Translations under genes and position numbers: made by a program
Notes under the pieces: generated by a model
What the model was told of the DNA's origin: nothing
Database searches by the model: none
What the model saw: only the letters and a program-made list of their open reading frames with translations
Shown: in pieces, positions 1 to 6,380 of the stretch
How the letters are laid out: each line of letters begins with the position of its first letter
How positions within the stretch are numbered: the first letter of the stretch is position 1
Source: an uncultured Blautia sp.
GTDB taxonomy: Bacteria > Bacillota > Clostridia > Lachnospirales > Lachnospiraceae
Direction of reading: 5' to 3'
DNA: 6,438 nucleotides
Assembly: GCA_900765525.1 (NCBI GenBank)
Contig: CAAFRY010000093.1
Coordinates: forward strand, 1 to 6,438

Positions 1-10
1 AACATGATTC

Positions 11-122
11 AGGAGGCAAAATCCCATCGCCGTAGGCGATTTTGCATGGATTTTGCCTGTAACGGTTCAGCAAGGCTGAACTGTTACTATGCTTCCGCTG
101 CCAGCCCCCTATAGAGCCTCCT
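11..122. repeat. Composite palindromic intergenic element (two stem-loops inside short terminal inverted repeats)
   Basis: The stretch is bounded by AGGAGGC (11-17) and its complement GCCTCCT (116-122). Inside, GGCAAAATCC (15-24) pairs perfectly with GGATTTTGCC (48-57), and a smaller stem ATCGCC/GGCGAT (26-31 with 35-40) sits inside that. A competing fold pairs GCAAAATC (16-23) with GATTTTGC (38-45). Next to it a 12-bp stem with one G-T wobble joins 59-70 to 76-87 around a 5-nt loop. I find no plausible reading frame. Such tightly packed dyads without coding capacity fit a dispersed palindromic repeat or a small structured RNA. That identity is inferred; copy number cannot be seen in one window. 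Confidence 0.5.
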
Positions 123-125
123 ATA

Positions 126-178
126 CAGCAAAGGCCCCGGTTATCGGTCTATACAGGCCGGTATCCGGGGCTTTGCTG
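126..178 (-). terminator. Long GC-rich stem-loop downstream of the phosphorylase gene, probable terminator
   Basis: CAGCAAA (126-132) pairs with TTTGCTG (172-178). After one bulged G, GCCCCGG (134-140) pairs with CCGGGGC (165-171). After a T-T mismatch, six more pairs (142-147 with 158-163, one a G-T wobble) close a 10-nt loop at 148-157. It starts 29 nt past the phosphorylase stop and is the only strong hairpin placed to end that transcript. It lacks a proper T-run on either strand (only TTT inside the stem end), so it is an atypical intrinsic terminator, or a 3'-end stabilising or processing structure. The stem is certain, the function moderately so. Confidence 0.5.
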
Positions 179-207
179 CTTACATATAAGCCATTGTTTA
201 TGATGTT

Positions 208-2475
208 TTAATTTAAATGCCAAATGTCTTCATTGTACTGGCGGATGGTTCTGTCAGAAGAAAAGAAGCCTGCCTTGGCTATATTTATCAGGGCTTTTTT
301 ATTCCATGCTTTCTGGTCCTCATAGTCCTCATATACTTTTTCTTTTGTATCAATATATTCTCTGGTATCCAGAAGAGTCATAAACCAGTCTTTTCCTACC
401 AATTCGTCATGAAGTCTGGTAAGACTTTCTTTATCGCCGATTTCCAAAAGTTCATCGCTTATAATGAAATCTACCAGTTTATGAATCAGTTTGTCTTTCT
501 TATAAATATCCTTGGCACAGTAGCCTTCCTCAGCGTATAAATCTATTACCTCCTGAGGTCTTTTGCCGAAGATATAAATATTTTCCTCACCTACCAGCTC
601 ACCGATTTCCACGTTTGCACCATCCTCTGTTCCCAGAGTCAGGGCTCCGTTCAGCATGAATTTCATATTTCCGGTACCGGAGGCTTCCTTAGAGGCCAGA
701 GAAATCTGCTCGGAAATATTGGCGGCAGGAATAACCTTGGCAGCCTTGGATACATTGTAATTTTCAATCATGATGACACGGAAATAAGGTCTTACCTCCG
801 GGTCATTTTCGATTAAATCATGGAGGCAGAGAATCAGGTGGATAATATCCTTTGCAATCACATAAGCCGGGGCTGCCTTAGCGCCGAAAATCATGGTGAT
901 TGGTGTTTTCGGCTTCTTGCCTGCTTTGATTTCCATATATTTATAGATGGCATACAAAGCATTCATCTGCTGTCTCTTATACTCATGAAGGCGCTTCACC
1001 TGTACGTCGAAAATAGAATTTTCGTCCAGCTCCATGTCCTGGGTTTCTTTCAGAAATTTCTTGAATTCCACCTTCTTCTGCAGCTTAATTTCCCCTAATT
1101 TCTCCAGTACCTCATCCTTATCCTGGAACTCCAGAAGTTTCTCCAGCTCATCGGCATTTTTCTTAAATTCAGGTCCGATAAGAGACTCAATATAAGTGCT
1201 CAACTCCCGGTTACAGTGTAAGAGCCAGCGACGGAAGGTAATGCCGTTTGTCTTATTATTAAACTTCTCCGGATACAGCTCATAAAAGTTTTTCAGCTCA
1301 GAATTTTTCAGAATTTCTGTGTGCAGTGCAGCCACACCATTGACAGAAAAACCATAGTGAATGTCCATATGCGCCATATGAACTCTCTCATTTTTATCAA
1401 TGATATAGGTAGTTTCGTCCTCATATTTCTCTCTTACTCTCTCGTCCAGCTCCTTGATAATGGGAAGAAGATGAGGCACTACCTCCTCTAAATATTCCAT
1501 AGGCCACTTCTCCAGAGCCTCAGCCAGAATGGTGTGATTGGTGTATGCACAGGTCTTGCTTACTACCTCCACAGCCTGGTCCATGGTAAAGCCCTTTTCC
1601 TCTGTAAGAAGACGTATCAGCTCCGGAATCACCATGGAAGGATGGGTATCGTTAATCTGGATTACCACATGTTCATTTAATTTATGAAGGTCATAGCCTT
1701 TCTCCTCACATTCCTGAAGGATTAGCTGGGCTCCGCAGCTTACCATGAAATACTGCTGGTAAATACGCAGCTTCCGTCCCTCATCGTCTGAATCATCGGG
1801 GTACAGGAAAAGGGTAAGGTTTTTCTTTATTTTCTTCTTGTCAAAGTTAATGCTGTCCTGGGGTACCAGGCTTTCATCTATTGTATCTGTGTCAAAAAGA
1901 TGAAGGCGGTTGCATCCGGATTCATAGCCCGGAATATCTATATCATAAAGTACAGACTGGATAGAAAAATCTTTGAAAGGAACGGTAAAGCTCTCCGGTC
2001 TCTTTATCAGCCAGCTCTCCTGGGTAAGCCATGGATTTTTCACTTCTTTCTGCTTGTGATTTTTAAATTCCTGCTGGAAAAGGCCGAAATGATAATTTAG
2101 GCCAATACCGTCCCCAGGCAGTCCCAGTGTAGCCACAGAGTCCAGGAAGCAGGCAGCCAGACGTCCCAGACCTCCGTTTCCAAGAGAGGGCTCCAGCTCT
2201 AATTCTTCAATCTCGCACAGCTTAAATCCGTGTTTTTCCAGAGCCTTTTCTGTCTCTTCATAAAGGCCCAGGTTGATTAAGTTATTGGACAAAAGCTTTC
2301 CAATAAGAAACTCTGCTGAAATATAATACAGCTTCTTTTTTCCCTGATTCAGGGGCAGATTTTCTCCTTCTGCTCTGGTGGCCATGAGAAGAGCTGTGAA
2401 AAGCTCCGCCTTGGTACAGGTGTCTAAATCCTTACCGAATTTTTCTTTGAGCAGTGCCTGCAATTTTTCTTCCAT
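208..2475 (-). CDS. glgP: Alpha-glucan (glycogen/maltodextrin) phosphorylase, GT35
   Basis: This cytoplasmic pyridoxal-phosphate enzyme removes glucose from the non-reducing end of alpha-1,4-glucans with phosphate, giving glucose-1-phosphate. The family is clear from the N-terminal [10 protein letters not shown] (about residues 51-60), the glycine-rich [17 protein letters not shown] (about 97-113), NDTHP (275-279), [10 protein letters not shown] (408-417), [14 protein letters not shown] and the cofactor motif [14 protein letters not shown] (597-610) with the PLP lysine at K605. At 755 residues it is complete but shorter than the roughly 800-residue E. coli enzymes: it lacks a long N-terminal extension, and the loop before DIDIPGY is short. 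The ATG at 2475 is chosen because AAGGAGG lies 9 nt before it; a TTG at 2511 would put that ribosome binding site inside the gene. F376 falls where the family usually has His in (S)HAVNGV. It is the last gene of the cluster, after malQ and the LacI regulator. malP would be an equally fair name, because the partner is MalQ and no glycogen-synthesis gene is in view. Confidence 0.95.
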   Translation of the reverse strand: MEEKLQALLKEKFGKDLDTCTKAELFTALLMATRAEGENLPLNQGKKKLYYISAEFLIGKLLSNNLINLGLYEETEKALEKHGFKLCEIEELELEPSLGNGGLGRLAACFLDSVATLGLPGDGIGLNYHFGLFQQEFKNHKQKEVKNPWLTQESWLIKRPESFTVPFKDFSIQSVLYDIDIPGYESGCNRLHLFDTDTIDESLVPQDSINFDKKKIKKNLTLFLYPDDSDDEGRKLRIYQQYFMVSCGAQLILQECEEKGYDLHKLNEHVVIQINDTHPSMVIPELIRLLTEEKGFTMDQAVEVVSKTCAYTNHTILAEALEKWPMEYLEEVVPHLLPIIKELDERVREKYEDETTYIIDKNERVHMAHMDIHYGFSVNGVAALHTEILKNSELKNFYELYPEKFNNKTNGITFRRWLLHCNRELSTYIESLIGPEFKKNADELEKLLEFQDKDEVLEKLGEIKLQKKVEFKKFLKETQDMELDENSIFDVQVKRLHEYKRQQMNALYAIYKYMEIKAGKKPKTPITMIFGAKAAPAYVIAKDIIHLILCLHDLIENDPEVRPYFRVIMIENYNVSKAAKVIPAANISEQISLASKEASGTGNMKFMLNGALTLGTEDGANVEIGELVGEENIYIFGKRPQEVIDLYAEEGYCAKDIYKKDKLIHKLVDFIISDELLEIGDKESLTRLHDELVGKDWFMTLLDTREYIDTKEKVYEDYEDQKAWNKKALINIAKAGFFSSDRTIRQYNEDIWHLN

Positions 2476-2484
2476 TTCCAAATT

Positions 2485-2491
2485 CCTCCTT
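2485..2491 (-). promoter_or_regulatory. Ribosome binding site that decides the glgP start
   Basis: Read on the minus strand this is AAGGAGG, 9 nt before the ATG at 2475. The same frame stays open upstream to a TTG at 2511, but that codon has no comparable site, and starting there would translate the Shine-Dalgarno sequence itself as LRR. The shorter 755-residue protein is therefore preferred. Confidence 0.85.
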
Positions 2492-2518
2492 AAATTTGCT
2501 CCTATGAACAACCGTTCA

Positions 2519-2547
2519 AGTATTCCTATTTCCTTACCATTTCACAA
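2519..2547 (-). promoter_or_regulatory. Possible weak promoter of glgP
   Basis: On the minus strand TTGTGA (2547-2542) and AATACT (2524-2519) are separated by exactly 17 nt. Each matches the sigma-A consensus at four of six positions. Transcription would start near 2512, leaving a leader of about 37 nt. The 152-nt gap between the regulator and glgP has no terminator hairpin, so read-through from malQ is also possible. The dyad GAAC-N4-GTTC (2506-2517) would sit on the start point. Confidence 0.35.
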
Positions 2548-2627
2548 TTCTGTACGCCTGAAGACCCCAGACTCTTTATCCTATGGCGCTGCAGATTGAT
2601 TTCTCCATGTTCCATATGCCCGGGACT

Positions 2628-3659
2628 CTACTCTGTCCGGCCTGGTGCCTGGCAGGTAGACTCTCTAACCAGCAGTTCTCCTTGGTACAGAAGCCTTCTG
2701 GTCTTTTCCTTTTTTTCTATCATATCAAACAGCAAATCAGCGGAAGCGCCTGCGATTTTTTCCACTGGCTGCCGGATAGTTGTAATGGCCGGTATGTAGT
2801 ATTCTCCCACCTCCATACCGTCGAATCCTGCTACAGAACAATCCTTGGGCACGGAAATTCCGGCTTCCTTCAGGGCTCTGCAGGCCCCTATGGCCAGTGT
2901 ATCTGAGGAAGCATACAGAGCCGTAAATTTCTCTGTTTTCAGCAGGCTCTTGGTAAGCCTGTAGCCTGTGGAAAAAGAATATCTCTCTTCTACATCCATA
3001 TATCCTACCAAATTTTCCCGGAAGGGAATCCCATGGCTCTCCAGGGCCCTGCGATAGCCCAGAAGCCTGAGCTTTCCGATACTTTCATCGGTTTTCGGCG
3101 CTGTGAGAAAAGCTATATCCCGGTGTCCCAAACTTATGAGATACTCTGTCATTTTCCGGCTTTCTTCCATGTCATCTACGGACACGGAACCAATGCCCTG
3201 CTCCTCCATTCCCTGGGAACGGATGGTACTAAGCACGCAGGGAAGCTCTAATTGGGCTACTTTTTCTCTGGGATGGCGGAAGTTTCCTCCCAGAAAAATC
3301 AGTCCCATAGGCTTCTTTTCCTTTGCCGCATAAAGCGCAGCATCCAACTCATCCTCCTGTTCATCCACATGCTGAAGGATACAGCTATAGCCCTTTCGCT
3401 CGCACTCTCTTTCCAGACCGTCCACCAGTTCTCCGAAAAAGGTGTTTCCCAGACCTTTTACCAGGACTACAATGGCCTTTGCCTCGGAGCGCTTCAGGTT
3501 TCTGGCACTGTTATTGGGTACATAATTGTACTCCTCCATAACCCTCAAAACCTTATCCTTTGTCTCCTGGTTAATATCCGGATGATTATTCATGGCCCTG
3601 GATACGGTACTGACACCCACCCCGCATTTTTTGGCAATATCCTTAATTGTAATTCCCAT
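2628..3659 (-). CDS. LacI/GalR-family transcriptional regulator, probable maltodextrin-responsive repressor
   Basis: This is a DNA-binding regulator of 343 residues, normal for LacI/GalR. The N-terminus is the classic helix-turn-helix ITIKDIAKKCGVGVSTVSRA (about residues 3-22), followed by NNHPDINQET and the hinge YVPNNSARNLKRS (about 46-58). The rest is a periplasmic-binding-protein-like sensor domain, with the usual SSDTLAIGACRALKEAGI, the VAGFDG motif (about 276-281) and the TTIRQP segment (about 293-298) near the end. The start at 3659 gives the common family beginning M-x-x-TIKDIAKK and puts AAGG 10 nt upstream; an ATG at 3665 (two residues longer) is possible but only 4 nt from that weak site. 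It begins 31 nt after malQ with no terminator between, so the two are very likely co-transcribed. The ligand is inferred from the flanking enzymes to be maltose or a maltodextrin. The likely target is the palindrome at 5260-5293, which would make it autoregulated. Confidence 0.93.
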   Translation of the reverse strand: MGITIKDIAKKCGVGVSTVSRAMNNHPDINQETKDKVLRVMEEYNYVPNNSARNLKRSEAKAIVVLVKGLGNTFFGELVDGLERECERKGYSCILQHVDEQEDELDAALYAAKEKKPMGLIFLGGNFRHPREKVAQLELPCVLSTIRSQGMEEQGIGSVSVDDMEESRKMTEYLISLGHRDIAFLTAPKTDESIGKLRLLGYRRALESHGIPFRENLVGYMDVEERYSFSTGYRLTKSLLKTEKFTALYASSDTLAIGACRALKEAGISVPKDCSVAGFDGMEVGEYYIPAITTIRQPVEKIAGASADLLFDMIEKKEKTRRLLYQGELLVRESTCQAPGRTE

Positions 3660-3690
3660 GTACATCCCGCCTTTTCAAGGTTTTCAGCTT

Positions 3691-5166
3691 CTACAGTCTT
3701 CCATATAGCCTTGTCATTTCATACATTTTTTCCAGAACTTCATCGGTAATCTGTCCCGGAAGCAGCCGCCATTTCCAGTTTTCTCCCAAGGTAGAAGGCT
3801 TATTGATACGGGCCTCTCCTCCCAAACACAGAAATTCCTGCATAGGGGTAACAGCTAAATCCGCCACAGAAGCCATCGCCAGACGGATAAAATCCCAGGG
3901 CAGCTCTTTCTTCTCTGTGTGGGCGTTATTCATATACCGCACTGCAAAGGCACGGTCCTGAGCATCCATCTCATCCAGCCATCCCAGAATGGTATTATTG
4001 TCATGGGTCCCCGTGTAGACCACACAGTTATGCTCATAATTATGGGGCAGGTAATCGCTGGCTTCTCTGGAATCAAAGGCAAACTGCAGTACCTTCATCC
4101 CCGGGTAACCACTGTCTTTTACCAGCTTGCGTACACTGTCTGTCAGATACCCTAAGTCCTCGGCGATAATCTCTTTTTCTCCCAGAGTCTTGTTCACAGC
4201 CTCAAAAAGCTGGATGCCCGGGCCCTTTTTCCAGGAGCCGAACTCAGCCGTAGTGTCCCCATAGGGAATTGCATAATATTCGTCAAATCCACGGAAATGG
4301 TCTACTCTGACCACATCGTAAAGCTTATAACAATATCTCAGTCTTTCTATCCACCAGGCATATCCTGTTTTTTCATGGTACTCCCAGTCATAAAGGGGAT
4401 TTCCCCAGAGCTGTCCGGTGGCTGCAAAGGCATCAGGCGGGCAGCCGGCCACTGCCTTTGGCGTACAATCCTCATCAAACTGGAAAAGCTGGGGGCTGGA
4501 CCAGGCGTCTGCGCTGTCAAAAGCCACATAAATGGGAATATCTCCGATTATGCGGATTCCCTTGTCATTAGCATACTTTTTCAGCTTCTCCCACTGGGTA
4601 ATGAACATATACTGCTGGAAACGGATAAACTGGATTTCCTCTGCCAGCTCTTCTCTCTTTTCCTCTAAAGCTTTCTTGTCTCTGGTCTTCAATTCTTCTT
4701 CCCACTGGTTCCAGCTTATGCCCTTCAGGCTGTTTTTGATAGCCATATAAAGGCTGTAATCTTCCAGCCAAAATGCATTTTCCTCCACGAATTTCCGGAA
4801 GGCCTCATCCGGTGAAAACCTCTGGAAAGCCTTATTCAGCACTTTAAATCTGCTGAGATAAATCTTCTCATAGTCAACATATTCTGGCTGATTTCCAAAG
4901 TCATAAGTCTCACATTCCTCCTCTGTGAGAAGTCCCTCCTTAACCAGGGTTTCCAGGTCAATATAATAGGGATTTCCTGCAAAAGTAGAGAAGGACTGAT
5001 AGGGAGAATCCCCATAGCCTGTAGGCCCCAGAGGGAGAATCTGCCAGTATTTCTGTCCTCCCTTAGCCAGCTGGTCCACAAATTCATAAGCTTCCTTTGA
5101 AAAGCATCCGATTCCGTATCTGGAAGGCAGACAGGAAACCGGCAGCAACACACCGCTTGCTCTCAT
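3691..5166 (-). CDS. malQ: 4-alpha-glucanotransferase (amylomaltase, disproportionating enzyme), GH77
   Basis: MalQ transfers an alpha-1,4-glucan segment from one maltodextrin to another, lengthening short oligosaccharides and releasing glucose, so that phosphorylase can use them. The 491 residues match single-domain amylomaltases of the Thermus type, without the N-terminal extension of the E. coli enzyme. Visible signatures are LLPVSCLPSRYGIG (7-20), WQILPLGPTGYGDSPYQSFS (41-60), the SPYQS/AGNPY substrate region, and VRVDHFRGF with the nucleophile D289. IIAEDLG carries the acid/base E336, and TGTHDNNT the third carboxylate D389. GEARINKPST and NWKWRLLP are also typical. No key residue is missing. 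The ATG at 5166 has AAAGGAG 7 nt upstream. It is the first gene of the cluster, behind a promoter with a large palindromic operator and a structured leader of about 130 nt. The regulator gene follows after 31 nt. Confidence 0.97.
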   Translation of the reverse strand: MRASGVLLPVSCLPSRYGIGCFSKEAYEFVDQLAKGGQKYWQILPLGPTGYGDSPYQSFSTFAGNPYYIDLETLVKEGLLTEEECETYDFGNQPEYVDYEKIYLSRFKVLNKAFQRFSPDEAFRKFVEENAFWLEDYSLYMAIKNSLKGISWNQWEEELKTRDKKALEEKREELAEEIQFIRFQQYMFITQWEKLKKYANDKGIRIIGDIPIYVAFDSADAWSSPQLFQFDEDCTPKAVAGCPPDAFAATGQLWGNPLYDWEYHEKTGYAWWIERLRYCYKLYDVVRVDHFRGFDEYYAIPYGDTTAEFGSWKKGPGIQLFEAVNKTLGEKEIIAEDLGYLTDSVRKLVKDSGYPGMKVLQFAFDSREASDYLPHNYEHNCVVYTGTHDNNTILGWLDEMDAQDRAFAVRYMNNAHTEKKELPWDFIRLAMASVADLAVTPMQEFLCLGGEARINKPSTLGENWKWRLLPGQITDEVLEKMYEMTRLYGRL

Positions 5167-5194
5167 AAAATATCTCCTTTTCTCTCACGTTGTG

Positions 5195-5255
5195 GTACAT
5201 CGTAAATAAAGTAACTTCAGATACATCTGATATTTATAAATCCAGCTCGATGTAC
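5195..5255 (-). promoter_or_regulatory. Nested stem structure in the malQ 5' leader
   Basis: In transcript order, GTACATCG (5255-5248) pairs perfectly with CGATGTAC (5202-5195). Inside it, TAAATA (5236-5231) pairs with TATTTA (5208-5203). Inside that, TCAGA (5230-5226) pairs with TCTGA (5221-5217) around the loop TGTA. The helices are joined by one-sided bulges: 11 nt on the 5' side and 8 nt on the 3' side. The structure ends about 15 nt before the malQ ribosome binding site. I do not recognise a known riboswitch or T-box. A role in mRNA stability, or as a leader that must fold away from the ribosome binding site, is inference. Confidence 0.45.
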
Positions 5256-5259
5256 TTGT

Positions 5260-5293
5260 TTTCCGGAAACGGTATCGGTAACGTTTCCGGAAA
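5260..5293. promoter_or_regulatory. 34-bp near-palindromic operator at the malQ promoter
   Basis: TTTCCGGAAACG (5260-5271) and its exact complement CGTTTCCGGAAA (5282-5293) flank a 10-nt centre whose middle dinucleotide is CG. Counting the centre, 15 of 17 base pairs are symmetric. Two overlapping LacI-type sites can be read in it, each centred on CG: CGGTAACGTTTCCG (5276-5289, six of seven pairs) and the weaker mirror site CGGAAACGGTATCG (5264-5277). It lies just downstream of the predicted -10 box, over or next to the transcription start, which is the standard position for repression. The LacI-family gene two genes on is the natural ligand. The 5276-5289 site also resembles a CcpA cre box but lacks the outer TG...CA. 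Confidence 0.75.
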
Positions 5294-5305
5294 CTTTCTG
5301 AGGAT

Positions 5306-5334
5306 AATTTATCACAACTTTATGTCTAATTCAA
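5306..5334 (-). promoter_or_regulatory. Predicted malQ operon promoter
   Basis: On the minus strand TTGAAT (5334-5329) and TAAATT (5311-5306) are 17 nt apart, each a four-of-six match to the sigma-A boxes, and a TG lies close upstream of the -10 box. Transcription would start at about 5298-5300, at the edge of the palindrome at 5260-5293. The leader would then be about 130 nt. A small dyad, GATAA-T-TTATC on the plus strand (5303-5313), overlaps the -10 box. Confidence 0.6.
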
Positions 5335-5384
5335 TAGGGAAATATTCAACAAATTTTATGCCTGATTTTTAGGAAATATGAACC

Positions 5385-5429
5385 AAAAACCGGAGAGCCG
5401 TCTGTTTCATCAGACCCGGCTCTCCGGTT
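5385..5429 (-). terminator. Intrinsic terminator of the YugP-family gene
   Basis: A perfect 13-bp stem pairs 5388-5400 with 5417-5429 (AACCGGAGAGCCG and its complement). A further TCTG/CAGA pairing lies inside the loop. On the minus strand the stem runs directly into TTTTT (5389-5385), the textbook form. It lies 64 nt after the metallopeptidase stop and just before the malQ promoter, so it insulates the malQ cluster from upstream transcription. On the plus strand a T6 run follows 5 nt after the stem, so it might work both ways. Confidence 0.92.
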
Positions 5430-5447
5430 GAATATTTTTTGTTTCTG

Positions 5448-5511
5448 GTTTCTTCTGCTTTTTCTATCCCTGTTTCTTCTGCCTTACTTTCTCTACCTCC
5501 GGTTTCTTCTG
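5448..5511 (-). repeat. Three in-phase copies of CAGAAGAAAC across the YugP stop codon
   Basis: The decamer occurs at 5511-5502 (inside the last codons), 5481-5472 and 5457-5448 (both after the stop). Spacings are 30 and 24 nt, both multiples of three, so every copy reads Arg-Arg-Asn in the frame of the gene. The TAG at 5495-5493 and a TAA at 5486-5484 interrupt the series. It looks like a small tandem expansion, or a formerly longer basic tail. Confidence 0.6.
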
Positions 5512-6194
5512 TTCACAAGAGTCAGCAGCCGCAAAAATTCCATCAGGGATACTGCCAAAGCCGCCACATAGGTAAGAGCTGCAGCTCTTAGCACTTTTCT
5601 GGCGCCTCCCAACTCCTCCTCTGTAAGAATCCTGCTGTCCTCAATAGCTACCAGGGCCCTGCTGCTGGCATTAAATTCTGTAGGCAGAGTCACCAGCTGG
5701 AACAGTACGGACAAACCGAAGCAGGCCGCTCCCACATAGGCCAGATTTCCCATAAAACGGCTGGTTGCACCGAACAAAAGGCCCATAAAAATAAGAGGCA
5801 GCGCCAGACTGGAGCCTATATTTGTAATGGGTATCAAAGCGCTTCGGATTTTCACCGGAACATAATTCCTGTCATGCTGTATGGCATGTCCTGCCTCATG
5901 GGCCGCCACTCCTATGGCTGCGGTAGAGGTTTTATCATAGACGCTCTGAGAAAGACGGATAACCCTGGTTCTGGGGTCATAATGGTCCGTAAGGCTTCCT
6001 CCCACCGGTTCTATTTTAACCTGATATAAGCCATTGGCGTCCAAAACTTTTCTGGCTGCCTGGGCTCCCGTCAGACCCCGGCTGGAAAACTGAGAAGAAT
6101 ATTTTTTAAAGGTAGAACCTACCTTGTCCTGTGCCCAGAAGGCGAAAATCACCGCCGGAAGCACCCAGATAAAATAATAGTAATCCAGAAACAT
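5493..6194 (-). CDS. Membrane zinc metallopeptidase, YugP family
   Basis: The 233-residue protein belongs to the neutral zinc metallopeptidases related to B. subtilis YugP, whose substrate is not known to me. The zinc motif HEAGH is at residues 99-103 within GVAAHEAGHAIQH; E173 in TEFNASSRA is the likely third ligand, by comparison with the family. Membrane segments are seen at about 5-21, 126-142, 151-171 and 204-222, with the catalytic part between the first and second. The segment SLTDHYDPRTRVIRLSQSVYD (66-86) before the zinc site is typical. The tail is strongly basic (NRRNRR). The ATG at 6194 is chosen because AAAGGA lies 9 nt upstream and the protein then begins at once with the hydrophobic MFLDYYYFIWVLP; a TTG at 6233 would add 13 charged residues and has no ribosome binding site. 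It stands alone: a strong terminator follows it, and the neighbouring gene on the right is divergent. Confidence 0.93.
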   Translation of the reverse strand: MFLDYYYFIWVLPAVIFAFWAQDKVGSTFKKYSSQFSSRGLTGAQAARKVLDANGLYQVKIEPVGGSLTDHYDPRTRVIRLSQSVYDKTSTAAIGVAAHEAGHAIQHDRNYVPVKIRSALIPITNIGSSLALPLIFMGLLFGATSRFMGNLAYVGAACFGLSVLFQLVTLPTEFNASSRALVAIEDSRILTEEELGGARKVLRAAALTYVAALAVSLMEFLRLLTLVNRRNRR

Positions 6195-6203
6195 TTTCTC
6201 TTG

Positions 6204-6209
6204 TCCTTT
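6204..6209 (-). promoter_or_regulatory. Ribosome binding site that decides the YugP-family start
   Basis: Read on the minus strand this is AAAGGA, 9 nt before the ATG at 6194. The frame is open upstream to a TTG at 6233, but the residues gained would be hydrophilic (KTKTGKGQEK) ahead of the first membrane segment, which is unusual for this family. Confidence 0.8.
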
Positions 6210-6315
6210 CCCTGTCTTAGTCTTCCCGGACAAGGCTTATTGCCCTGCCTTGCATTACCATTAAAGATAGTATGCTCCCGAAAACCGAAAAAATTCCAGA
6301 AAAAGAAAACACAAT

Positions 6316-6335
6316 GAGAAAGCATGGGCTTTCTC
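6316..6335. repeat. Perfect 8-bp stem-loop between the divergent genes
   Basis: GAGAAAGC (6316-6323) and GCTTTCTC (6328-6335) are exact complements around the loop ATGG. Read on the minus strand, the stem is followed by a T-rich stretch (ATTGTGTTTTCTTTTT), which resembles a terminator, but no minus-strand gene ends here. It could be a protein-binding dyad in the shared promoter region or a leader hairpin of the YugP-family gene. I could not find a convincing promoter for that gene. Confidence 0.4.
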
Positions 6336-6351
6336 CCCGCTCCCGGTCCGC

Positions 6352-6380
6352 TTGACTTCTCCTCCCATCTGTTCCATACT
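6352..6380 (+). promoter_or_regulatory. Promoter of the right-edge gene
   Basis: TTGACT (6352-6357) and CATACT (6375-6380) are exactly 17 nt apart, matching the sigma-A boxes at five and four of six positions. Transcription would start near 6387, giving a leader of about 23 nt before the ATG at 6410. Confidence 0.65.

Noticed and set aside
2476..2511. Longer glgP protein starting at the TTG at 2511
   Set aside because: The extra 12 residues span the strong AAGGAGG site and the TTG has no ribosome binding site of its own.
217..4668. Plus-strand open frames opposite glgP, the regulator and malQ (for example 217-540, 3252-3749, 4297-4668)
   Set aside because: They lie antisense to well-identified genes, show no recognisable domains, and their peptides look like random antisense translations.
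5185..5226. 13-codon leader peptide MYLKLLYLRCTTT upstream of malQ
   Set aside because: The ATG lies inside a stem, has no usable ribosome binding site, and the codons show no run of a single amino acid that would suggest attenuation.
5276..5289. CcpA cre box in the malQ operator
   Set aside because: The core resembles cre, but the outer TG and CA are replaced by CG and CG, and the larger symmetry is better explained by the local LacI regulator. Not excluded.
5190..5372. 60-codon plus-strand frame in the malQ upstream region
   Set aside because: It runs through the operator, promoter and leader stem, has no ribosome binding site and resembles no protein I know.
6195..6233. Longer YugP-family protein starting at the TTG at 6233
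   Set aside because: The extension would encode the AAAGGA site itself and put a charged stretch ahead of the first membrane segment.
6195..6300. Promoter for the YugP-family gene
   Set aside because: CATACT and TACTAT can be read as -10 boxes around 6267-6274, but no acceptable -35 box stands 16-18 nt upstream.
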